DNA from: Prevotella sp.
Lineage (GTDB): Bacteria; Bacteroidota; Bacteroidia; Bacteroidales; Bacteroidaceae
Assembly: GCA_017413085.1 (NCBI GenBank)
Contig: JAFPVC010000031.1
Location: forward strand, 1-34,195
Length of the DNA: 34,195 bases
Direction of reading: 5' to 3'
Shown here: piece by piece, positions 24,672 through 31,593 of the stretch
Numbering within the stretch: the first letter of the stretch is position 1
Layout of the letters: each line of letters begins with the position of its first letter
The notes under the pieces: generated by a model
What the model saw: only the letters and a program-made list of their open reading frames with translations
Told to the model about the DNA's origin: nothing
Database searches by the model: none
Translations under genes and position numbers: made by a program

Positions 24672-25448
24672 TCAATTCTTTATTGAACTGAGGAATGCCT
24701 TTGCAGAACCAAACCTCAGGTTTAGGTCAAGACGTATTGGGATGTGCCGCTTGTCGTCGGTTACATAGAAGCGCACTATTTCCTTATACTTCTTGTCGTC
24801 AAGTTCCATGTATGACAAGACCAGACAGTTGTACTTCTTGCCGTTATCGGCCTTCACCTCTTTCTTTCCCTTATACACGATGCGTGCCTTTGCAAGTTGC
24901 GAACCACCGGCTATGGATATCTGCTCAGTGTGACCAACCTTCCATCCCGACGTGTCATAGTTGCGCACACGCTGAAAACTGTTTATCATGTCAGACACGC
25001 AAGTATTGTAGGTATACTCCTGACGGTCGCGCGAGCCGTCAGAGTTCAGGTGCTTCAGCGTAGTCTTGCACTTGCCGTTGGGGTATGTATACCATACCTC
25101 ATCAACATAGTAACGCTTGCCCTCACGTGCACCCTTGCGGTAATAGAGCGGCGTCAGTTCATGCGAGAAATAGGCCATGATGGTGTCGCGCATCATAAAA
25201 TACTTGTCTACACGCTGCGACGACTTCGTAACAAGGCTGCTGCGGAATGCCTTCTTGCCATGATAGGCAAACGGCTGCGTTACCATGGATGCCGTACCGG
25301 CTTTAATCCACACGAACTGCCAGTTGAAGTAGAGGTTATAGTTTATACCCTCATAACCGGAGAAAGCCTGGTTCTTGTATGTGCACTGCGCACTGGTGTC
25401 AATTAGAGATACCAGCAGGCATAAAAGCGAAACTATAATCTTTTTCAT
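24672..25448 (-). CDS. Secreted DUF3108-family protein
   Basis: The 258-residue product starts with a signal peptide (residues 1 to about 20, MKKIIVSLLCLLVSL, cleavage after a site like TSA). The remainder fits DUF3108: an early GEGxxY-like block (GYEGINYNLYFNWQFVWIKAGTASM), then KVGHTEQISI and a late RFYVTDDKRHIPIRLDL. The family has no settled function and is predicted periplasmic or outer-membrane associated. It is the last gene of the ruvB operon, 15 bp after the Big_5 lipoprotein gene, so the two products may work together at the envelope (inference). Confidence 0.75.
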   Translation of the reverse strand: MKKIIVSLLCLLVSLIDTSAQCTYKNQAFSGYEGINYNLYFNWQFVWIKAGTASMVTQPFAYHGKKAFRSSLVTKSSQRVDKYFMMRDTIMAYFSHELTPLYYRKGAREGKRYYVDEVWYTYPNGKCKTTLKHLNSDGSRDRQEYTYNTCVSDMINSFQRVRNYDTSGWKVGHTEQISIAGGSQLAKARIVYKGKKEVKADNGKKYNCLVLSYMELDDKKYKEIVRFYVTDDKRHIPIRLDLNLRFGSAKAFLSSIKN

Positions 25449-25463
25449 ACAGGTTTCTGTGTG

Positions 25464-27578
25464 TTATTTATCAGGCGGAGCAATGCCCAATTCCTTGGCA
25501 CGCTCAGCATTACGGTGCTTGACTTCCTTTTTCTTCTCTCCCTTCTGTTTCGTTATCTCGGCAGGCTTCTGCAGATATAGACTGCGCCCCGTCAGGTTCC
25601 ACTGTTTGGTGTAGTCCCATTTTGCCTTACACTCCACCGGCTCATGGTAGTAATACACCTCTTCGGGCTGCACATTATTATAATAGTCGCCGGTATCCCA
25701 CTTGCCATTACCGTTGCGATCAACTATGGCACGCAGATAATATGTGCCGGCAGCAAGATAATACAGTTCGGCAGTACCGTCGACCACCGTTGCCGAACGC
25801 ACCACGCCATCACCGTTATTGAGTAGCTGCACTATAATCTGGGGCTTGACAGCCGATGTGGAGTCATTCCCCTTGTCATGCGGAAAGACTGCAGGCGTGA
25901 CATTGACGAACAACGAGGCATAATCCTCCGTATGGCCTATCATAATTCCAGCCTTATAGGGTTCCGACGTATGGCCGTAGATGTCCTCAAACGCCAGAGT
26001 GTCCACCTCAAGCGAGTAGCGCGCTCCCGGTATCCATTCGGAATACAACTGCCAGTTGCGCATAGAGGGCAGCGTATCGGTACGAAATATGGTGACAGGT
26101 GCACGGAACCACATCGAGTCCTGCTCAACATAGAGATGCACTGCGCTGGTATCTACCTTCAGCATTGGAGCCTCAAAAGATATTCCCACCACGCCGTCAG
26201 GGTCCATCTGCTGTTTTAGATTGTATCTTGGTTTCAGCCTTACAGGTGGCATTATTGTATCTATCTCCGGCGGAATGAGCGAAGCCTCTGTCTCCGGGTC
26301 AAGGCGGGCTATAATCTTCTCACGCTGACGTATCTGCTTGTCAATGTCCTTACGCCAATTGTCATACTCCTCTTTCTGCTGTTTCATGCGCTTGGCATAG
26401 GGTGTCTTGGCAAGCACCTCAAGCGTGTCGGTTTGAATTTGCAACATGCCCAGCGTATCGGTCTGGAGCGTGGTCATCTCAACAAGCAGTGTGTCTTGGT
26501 TAACCAGCAACGTGTCGCGCAGCCAATATGTAAGAGTATCGGCAAGTCCGGCATAATGCTCACACACATACCAATCACCCGCATTGATGCCGTCAGGAGC
26601 ATTGAGCAGACGCAACTGCGGCTGTTGTCCTATGGCAGGGTTGCCGGCAAAGCGTTTCAGGCTGTCAACATGTATCGGTGCGGTAAAGAACAGCGAGAAG
26701 TTTTCTGCATCATTGCGCTCATGCTTTAGGAAAAAGCGATCAGTCTGCTCATGCATGAACAGGCGCAGCACTATGTCGTCAGGCATGAAGTGGGTATATG
26801 CAGTGCGCTTTATATCCTTGATATGCAAATCATCAAGCCATACAGTGTCCTGCCTGTGGTCAAGAAACGACGACGGTGTAATCAGACGGTCAGAGAAAGC
26901 CATGAGCTCAGCACGACTTGAGAAACGGTGGTCGTCGTCCATGTCTTGCACTGCACCCACATGGTAGGCAGCACCAGCCTTTACGCCGCGTATCACGAAA
27001 TGACCTTGCGAATCGGTGCGCGATACACGCAGGAAAGCCTTTGCTGTATCGGCTCTTGCCGTGTCAAGCAGTCCAACCAAAATACCTTTTACTGGCTCGA
27101 GGTCTTCTGCATTGAGCACATATCCCGAGCACTCCATAGTGTCTATCTGTTCGCCCGTAGAGAAGCTGTAGGTATAGTTGCCCATGGGATTGCCCTCATT
27201 ATTGTCCACGATGGCATCAGAGAAATCGATGGTGTACGTGGTATTGGGCTTCAGCGAGTCTATGAGGTTTATTGTGATGCGCTTGCCTTGCGTCTTTATC
27301 TCCGGTTGCTCTTTCTGCGGCGGCGAGATGACTACTTTCTCCGATGCGTTCTCCAGTTTTATGTATTCGTCGAAATATATGCTGACGCGTTTCTGTGTCA
27401 CTCCTGTCTCACGCTCTGCAGGCGACGCACTGATGACGCGTGGCGGTGTCTCGTCATACCATCCGCCGTCGGGAGCTCCCATGCGGGCGCAGGAGGTTAT
27501 CATTGCCATGCTCAGCAATGATAAAGTGAAAAGTGAGGAGTGAAGAGTGAAGAGTGAAGAATTTAAGTTACGCGCCAT
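25464..27578 (-). CDS. Lipoprotein with N-terminal Big_5 (Ig-like) domain
   Basis: The start at 27578 gives 704 residues with a lipoprotein signal: MARN, a hydrophobic core to about residue 26, and lipobox ITSC with Cys30. After it, PPRVISASPAERETGV opens a Big_5 Ig-like domain (about 44-143) ending NYTYSFSTG. The rest contains several beta-rich stretches and a helical, charged segment around KRMKQQKEEYDNWRKDID. Near the end is a DRNGNGKWDTGDY calcium-loop-like motif. No enzyme motif was seen, so the function is unknown. Oddity: the hydrophobic core reads SLFTLHS then SLFTLSL because it is encoded by an upstream 7-bp repeat. An in-frame ATG at 27638 would add 20 residues and is less likely. 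Confidence 0.78.
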   Translation of the reverse strand: MARNLNSSLFTLHSSLFTLSLLSMAMITSCARMGAPDGGWYDETPPRVISASPAERETGVTQKRVSIYFDEYIKLENASEKVVISPPQKEQPEIKTQGKRITINLIDSLKPNTTYTIDFSDAIVDNNEGNPMGNYTYSFSTGEQIDTMECSGYVLNAEDLEPVKGILVGLLDTARADTAKAFLRVSRTDSQGHFVIRGVKAGAAYHVGAVQDMDDDHRFSSRAELMAFSDRLITPSSFLDHRQDTVWLDDLHIKDIKRTAYTHFMPDDIVLRLFMHEQTDRFFLKHERNDAENFSLFFTAPIHVDSLKRFAGNPAIGQQPQLRLLNAPDGINAGDWYVCEHYAGLADTLTYWLRDTLLVNQDTLLVEMTTLQTDTLGMLQIQTDTLEVLAKTPYAKRMKQQKEEYDNWRKDIDKQIRQREKIIARLDPETEASLIPPEIDTIMPPVRLKPRYNLKQQMDPDGVVGISFEAPMLKVDTSAVHLYVEQDSMWFRAPVTIFRTDTLPSMRNWQLYSEWIPGARYSLEVDTLAFEDIYGHTSEPYKAGIMIGHTEDYASLFVNVTPAVFPHDKGNDSTSAVKPQIIVQLLNNGDGVVRSATVVDGTAELYYLAAGTYYLRAIVDRNGNGKWDTGDYYNNVQPEEVYYYHEPVECKAKWDYTKQWNLTGRSLYLQKPAEITKQKGEKKKEVKHRNAERAKELGIAPPDK

Positions 27579-27702
27579 CCGTGTGCATAACTTATTTATA
27601 AACTTTTCTATTGTATTGTATGAAAAAGTAGTAATCATTCTGCGTGTTTAATTCTATGAAAACGTAACTTAAATTCTTCACTCTTCACTCTTCATTCTTC
27701 AC
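27533..27702. repeat. 170-bp inverted-repeat element (MITE-like or hairpin)
   Basis: The arms 27541-27572 and 27663-27694 are a perfect 32-bp inverted repeat, extending to 40 bp with two mismatches (27533-27572 and 27663-27702). The 90-bp centre codes for nothing. Each arm is built partly of 7-bp units: AGTGAAG on the left, from 27525 to 27559, and CTTCACT on the right, from 27676 to 27703. The right arm contains the stop codon of the GH3 gene. The left arm encodes residues 3-13 of the lipoprotein signal peptide, and the lipoprotein ATG is 4 bp inside the centre. No target duplication was evident. Confidence 0.85.
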
Positions 27703-29229
27703 TTCTTTCGCTGCAAGCGAAAGGATTTCCTCTATATGCTGTCGCGAGTTTGATAGTCGTGGTACCTTGTGCTGTCCACCCAGTTTGCCCTTCATCTTCA
27801 GCCAGTCGTGAAACAGTCCGGGGCGTGCCTTCACCAAGTCAAGGCGCACCATGTTGATGTCCTTGAAACGCTTTGCCTCATAGTCGCTGTTGAGCTGCTG
27901 CAGACGCTGGTCGAGCAGGTCGGCGAAACGGTTCAGGTCGTCAGGTTCTTTGCTAAATTCCACCACCCACTGATGATGCGGCACCACGCCATCGCTTCTG
28001 TGCACTGGTGCAGCGGTGTATTCGCTCACTACCGCTCCTGTCTTGTCACAGGCGTATGCCAGACCCTGCTCAGCGTTGTCCACTATGAGTTCCTCGCCGA
28101 AGGCATTAATAAAGCTCTTCGTGCGGCCCGTTATGATGAATTTATATGGATTCTTGCTTGTGAAGCGCACCGTGTCGCCTATCATATAGCGCCACAGTCC
28201 GCATGAGGTGGAGATAATCATGGCGTAGTTTTTGCCCAGTTCCACACCCTCTATCGGCACCACCTTCGACGCATCCGTCAGCAGGCCGTTGTCGTCAATA
28301 GCCTCCATGGGTGCGAACTCATAGAACACGTCGTAGTCGAGCATCAGCAACATGGCAGGGTCGAGAGGGTCGCTCTGTATGCCGAAGAAGCCTTCCGAGG
28401 CATTGTATGTCTCCATGTAGTTCATGTCCGGATTGCCCACGAGCTGCTCATACTGTTTGCGGTAAGGCGTGAAGGCAATGCCGCCGTGGAAGAATACCTC
28501 AAGGCTTGGCCATACCTCGCTGAGAGTCTGCTTGCCGCTGAGTTCCATCACGCGTGAGAGCACCGACATCATCCATGAAGGCACGCCGCTCAGGTTCGTC
28601 ACGTTCTTCGTGAGGCACTGCCGTGCTATCTGCTCGCGCTTCACCTCAAAGTCGCTGATGAGTGCCGTCTGCTTGTCGGGCACGCGTATGAGGTTCACCA
28701 GTGGGTTGATGTTCTCTATCAGTATGGCAGAAAGGTCGCCCACGAGCGAGCCGGCCACGTTGTAGTTGGGAGAGTGCGAACCGCCAAGTATCAGTGCGCG
28801 ACCGTCAAACAGTCTGCTCCTAGGGTTGTTCTTCAGATAAAAAGCCACCACGTCAGAACCGCCGGCATAGTGTATGCGTTGCAGTCCCTCCTTAGATACA
28901 GGTATGAACTTCGATTTGTCGTTGGTGGTACCCGATGACTTGGCATACCATTTCACCTTCCCCGGCCACAGCACGTCTTTCTCACCATGGCGCATGAGGT
29001 CGATGTCGCCCTTCAACTCCTCATAGGTGTTGACAGGTACCAGCCGGCTGAAATCCTCATACGAGCGGATGGTGCCGAACGATTTCCTGCGTCCGTACCT
29101 CGTGTCGGCAGCACGCCTGATGAGATGTATCATCACGTCATGCTGCAGTTGTGCTGCCTGTGTTATGTGCTTCTCCAACTCTCTCTGTCGCTTGATAAAA
29201 CCAAGTCGAGCAATTGATGTCAGTCCCAT
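27685..29229 (-). CDS. GH3-family acyl-adenylate/amide synthetase-like protein
   Basis: The 514-residue protein resembles the GH3 family, named for plant auxin-conjugating enzymes that adenylate a carboxylic acid and join it to an amino acid. The ATP-binding block YAKSSGTTNDKSKFIPVS is at about 94-111, as in GH3 and other ANL enzymes. FFHGGIAFTPYR, METYNASEGFFGIQ and MIISTSCGLWRYMIGDTVRF match the usual later motifs. Bacterial homologues are common in Bacteroidota, but the substrate is not known here. The last codons (KEVKNEE, stop) lie in the 7-bp repeats of the neighbouring element. Third gene after ruvB; ybeY is 36 bp upstream. Confidence 0.85.
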   Translation of the reverse strand: MGLTSIARLGFIKRQRELEKHITQAAQLQHDVMIHLIRRAADTRYGRRKSFGTIRSYEDFSRLVPVNTYEELKGDIDLMRHGEKDVLWPGKVKWYAKSSGTTNDKSKFIPVSKEGLQRIHYAGGSDVVAFYLKNNPRSRLFDGRALILGGSHSPNYNVAGSLVGDLSAILIENINPLVNLIRVPDKQTALISDFEVKREQIARQCLTKNVTNLSGVPSWMMSVLSRVMELSGKQTLSEVWPSLEVFFHGGIAFTPYRKQYEQLVGNPDMNYMETYNASEGFFGIQSDPLDPAMLLMLDYDVFYEFAPMEAIDDNGLLTDASKVVPIEGVELGKNYAMIISTSCGLWRYMIGDTVRFTSKNPYKFIITGRTKSFINAFGEELIVDNAEQGLAYACDKTGAVVSEYTAAPVHRSDGVVPHHQWVVEFSKEPDDLNRFADLLDQRLQQLNSDYEAKRFKDINMVRLDLVKARPGLFHDWLKMKGKLGGQHKVPRLSNSRQHIEEILSLAAKEVKNEE

Positions 29230-29265
29230 TTGTGCTGATTCCTATCTCTTTGTTGTACTTCTCAT

Positions 29266-29706
29266 TTATTTCGATGTTCCAGACTTCAGCAGTTCCTGCT
29301 TCATGGCGAGCGCACGGTTTTCTGCCTGTTCCATTATTTCGCGTTCACCGGGTCCCTTGTCGTTGATGCCGCACAGGTGCAGTATGCCGTGTATGATGAC
29401 GCGGTGCAGTTCCTCGTCGTAGTCTTTGCCGAACTGCTCCGCATTGGTGCGCACGGTGTCGAGTGATATTACGAGGTCGCCGTTTATCTGGTTGCCTTCG
29501 TCGTAGTCGAAGGTGATGATGTCGGTGTAATAGTCATGCTGCAGATATTCGCGGTTTACCTCGAGTATCTTCTCATCGTCGCAGAAGAGGTAGCCCACCT
29601 CTCCCACGGTCTTGCCGTATGTCTTTGCTACGCTGCGTATCCATGCCGTGGTGTCGCGCTTGCGTATCTTGGGCATCTTGACGTTTTCTGCAGAGTATGT
29701 AATCAT
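29266..29706 (-). CDS. ybeY: Endoribonuclease YbeY (rRNA maturation)
   Basis: Metal-dependent RNase needed for 16S rRNA 3'-end processing and late ribosome quality control in studied bacteria. The 146-residue protein has the family motif HGILHLCG with His106 and His110. In the E. coli protein a third His follows in GYDH; here the sequence is GINDKGP, with Asp116 near that position. I believe Bacteroidota homologues often lack the third His, so this need not mean loss of activity. The gene lies between coaD and GH3 on the minus strand in the ruvB operon. Confidence 0.93.
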   Translation of the reverse strand: MITYSAENVKMPKIRKRDTTAWIRSVAKTYGKTVGEVGYLFCDDEKILEVNREYLQHDYYTDIITFDYDEGNQINGDLVISLDTVRTNAEQFGKDYDEELHRVIIHGILHLCGINDKGPGEREIMEQAENRALAMKQELLKSGTSK

Positions 29707-29719
29707 TTCTTTTTCTTTT

Positions 29720-29783
29720 TATAGTTTCTATAGTGGCTATAGTTCCTATAGATACTATATTTTTTATAGTTCTTTATAGTAAT
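29720..29783. repeat. 9-bp tandem repeats (TATAGTTTC type)
   Basis: Four gapless 9-mers (TATAGTTTC, TATAGTGGC, TATAGTTCC, TATAGATAC) run from 29720 to 29755. After a T-rich break, two more TATAG units start at 29765 and 29775. They fill the coaD-ybeY spacer and appear non-coding. Confidence 0.85.
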
Positions 29784-29786
29784 TTC

Positions 29787-30227
29787 TTAAGGCAGAAACC
29801 TTGAAACATCCTTGCCGAAATGCTGCAGGGTTCTCACTGCGCTGCTCGATACCGCTGCCAGCTGCGGACGGGCAAAGAAGAGCACCGTCTCCAGTCCGTC
29901 GCCCAGCAGGCGGTTGTATTCCGCCTGGTTGCGCTCGTATTCATAGTCCTGCACCGTGCGTACACCCTTGACCACCGCCACGGCATTGTGGCGTGCGGCG
30001 AAGTCGGCGGCCATGTCGTCGTATGCCTCCACTGTTACGCGCGGCTCATCCTTATATACGGCCTCTATCTGCTCTATGCGTGTTTCCACGTCGCTGTGCT
30101 CCGTCTTGGCAGGGTTGTAGCCTATGCCAATGACCACATGATCGAAGATGGCGAGTGCGCGGCTCACTATGTCGGCATGTCCGATGGTGAAGGGGTTGAA
30201 CGTCCCTGTGAATATTGCTGTTCTCAT
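29787..30227 (-). CDS. coaD: Phosphopantetheine adenylyltransferase
   Basis: Transfers AMP to 4'-phosphopantetheine, the penultimate step of coenzyme A synthesis. The 146-residue product begins MRTAIFTGTFNPFTIGHAD, with the nucleotidyltransferase TxGH motif. VVKGVRTVQDYEYE and SSSAVR are the other family blocks. The frame could start at a TTG (30239) four codons earlier, overlapping ruvB, but the ATG at 30227 fits the family start. It lies 4 bp after the ruvB stop, so it is probably translated from the same message. ybeY is 80 bp downstream, across a 9-bp repeat array. Confidence 0.95.
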   Translation of the reverse strand: MRTAIFTGTFNPFTIGHADIVSRALAIFDHVVIGIGYNPAKTEHSDVETRIEQIEAVYKDEPRVTVEAYDDMAADFAARHNAVAVVKGVRTVQDYEYERNQAEYNRLLGDGLETVLFFARPQLAAVSSSAVRTLQHFGKDVSRFLP

Positions 30228-30231
30228 GCGT

Positions 30232-31275
30232 TTAGTCAAAGAATGTTGGTGATAGTATGTTGCTGCCCTGCTTGTAGGGATTGCGGCCGAGGTGCGCGTA
30301 TGCCAGTTCAGTGACTACGCGGCCTCTCTGCGTGCGCTTTATGAATCCCTCCATGATGAGGTATGGCTCATATACGTCCTCCACGGTGCCGGCATCCTCG
30401 CCGATGGCGGTGGCTATGGTGCCTACGCCCACCGGACCGCCATTGAACTTGTCGATGATGGTCAGGAGTATCTTGTTGTCTATCTCGTCCAGTCCGTATT
30501 CGTCGATGTTCAGTGCCTCGAGCGCCATCTTCGCAATGGCCATGTCTATCGAACCGTTGCCCTTCACCTGGGCGAAGTCGCGCACGCGGCGCAACAGTCC
30601 GTTGGCTATACGCGGCGTACCGCGTGAGCGGCGCGATATCTCGTCGCAGGCGGCATCGCTGATGGGCACCTTCAGCAGTCCGGCAGAGCGGCGTATGATT
30701 TTCGACAGCGTCTCGGGGTCGTAATACTCCAGGTGCATGTTGATGCCGAAGCGTGCGCGCAGCGGTGCCGTGAGCAGTCCGGAGCGTGTCGTCGCGCCTA
30801 TGAGCGTGAAGGGGTTGAGGTCTATCTGTATAGAGCGTGCCGACGGACCCTTGTCTATCATGATGTCTATGCGGTAGTCTTCCATGGCGGAGTACAGGTA
30901 TTCCTCCACCACGGGCGACAGGCGGTGTATCTCGTCAATGAACAGCACGTCGTTGGTCTCGAGCGATGTCAGGAGTCCGGCAAGGTCACCGGGTTTGTCG
31001 AGCACCGGACCGGAAGTGAGCTTGAATCCAACGCCCAGTTCGTTGGCGATGATGTTCGACAGTGTTGTCTTGCCCAATCCCGGAGGTCCGTGCAGCAGTG
31101 TGTGGTCGAGCGGTTCGCCACGGTATTTCGCTGCATCCACGAACACGCGAAGGTTTTCCACCACCTTCTGCTGTCCGCTGAAGTCATCAAACTGCAGGGG
31201 TCTCAGCGCCTTCTCAAATTCTTTTTCCGCCGAGCCCATCCGCTCGTTATTATGTATGTCAAAATCTTCTGTCAT
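30232..31275 (-). CDS. ruvB: Holliday junction branch-migration ATPase RuvB
   Basis: Hexameric AAA+ motor that drives Holliday junction branch migration with RuvA. The protein has 347 residues, the usual length. The Walker A motif GPPGLGKT is at 63-70, Walker B with DEIH at 114-117 in [10 protein letters not shown], and sensor 1 GATTRSGLL follows. The C-terminal winged helix ends near [15 protein letters not shown]. It is the first gene of a probable six-gene operon on the minus strand, with its -7 box at 31545-31552. ruvA and ruvC are not in the window. Confidence 0.97.
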   Translation of the reverse strand: MTEDFDIHNNERMGSAEKEFEKALRPLQFDDFSGQQKVVENLRVFVDAAKYRGEPLDHTLLHGPPGLGKTTLSNIIANELGVGFKLTSGPVLDKPGDLAGLLTSLETNDVLFIDEIHRLSPVVEEYLYSAMEDYRIDIMIDKGPSARSIQIDLNPFTLIGATTRSGLLTAPLRARFGINMHLEYYDPETLSKIIRRSAGLLKVPISDAACDEISRRSRGTPRIANGLLRRVRDFAQVKGNGSIDMAIAKMALEALNIDEYGLDEIDNKILLTIIDKFNGGPVGVGTIATAIGEDAGTVEDVYEPYLIMEGFIKRTQRGRVVTELAYAHLGRNPYKQGSNILSPTFFD

Positions 31276-31544
31276 TCAGAATGTGATTTATATCTTCCTA
31301 CATTAATTCACGGGAATTTATTCTTGCCTACGGCGTACCATTAATTATCAAAAATAAACATTAATTTCTCCATAAATTTAATTTATGAAAGAATTTATGG
31401 CTTTTATGGAATTTATGGTGCCTCGCAGAGAATATTATAATTCCATGCTCCGAGTTTGCTCGTCTTAACCTTGGCGCGTCAGAAAGTCAGTAAGGTTTTC
31501 ATCTGTAATGCTGTCATAAGTATAATATTATGCGGTTTATGATG
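31276..31544 (-). other. Leader and spacer upstream of ruvB
   Basis: This stretch between the ruvB start and its -7 box holds no gene. It is AT-rich and contains repeats of AATTTATGG and a 9-bp inverted pair, CCATAAATT (about 31370) and AATTTATGG (about 31391). If the promoter at 31545 is used, the ruvB leader is about 260 nt. Confidence 0.5.
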
Positions 31545-31552
31545 CAAAGATA
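31545..31552 (-). promoter_or_regulatory. -7 box of the ruvB operon (TATCTTTG on the minus strand)
   Basis: CAAAGATA on the plus strand reads TATCTTTG then CA on the minus strand. It lies 42 bp after the C10 protease stop. A weak A/T-rich inverted repeat (31555-31562 with 31578-31585) sits between them, so some read-through from the protease gene is possible. Confidence 0.6.
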
Positions 31553-31593
31553 CAACTTTTTTCGCAAATACTAAAACAAAAAAGTGAAAATCC

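Noticed and set aside
30228-30239. TTG start for coaD overlapping ruvB
   Set aside because: The ATG four codons later gives the standard family N terminus.
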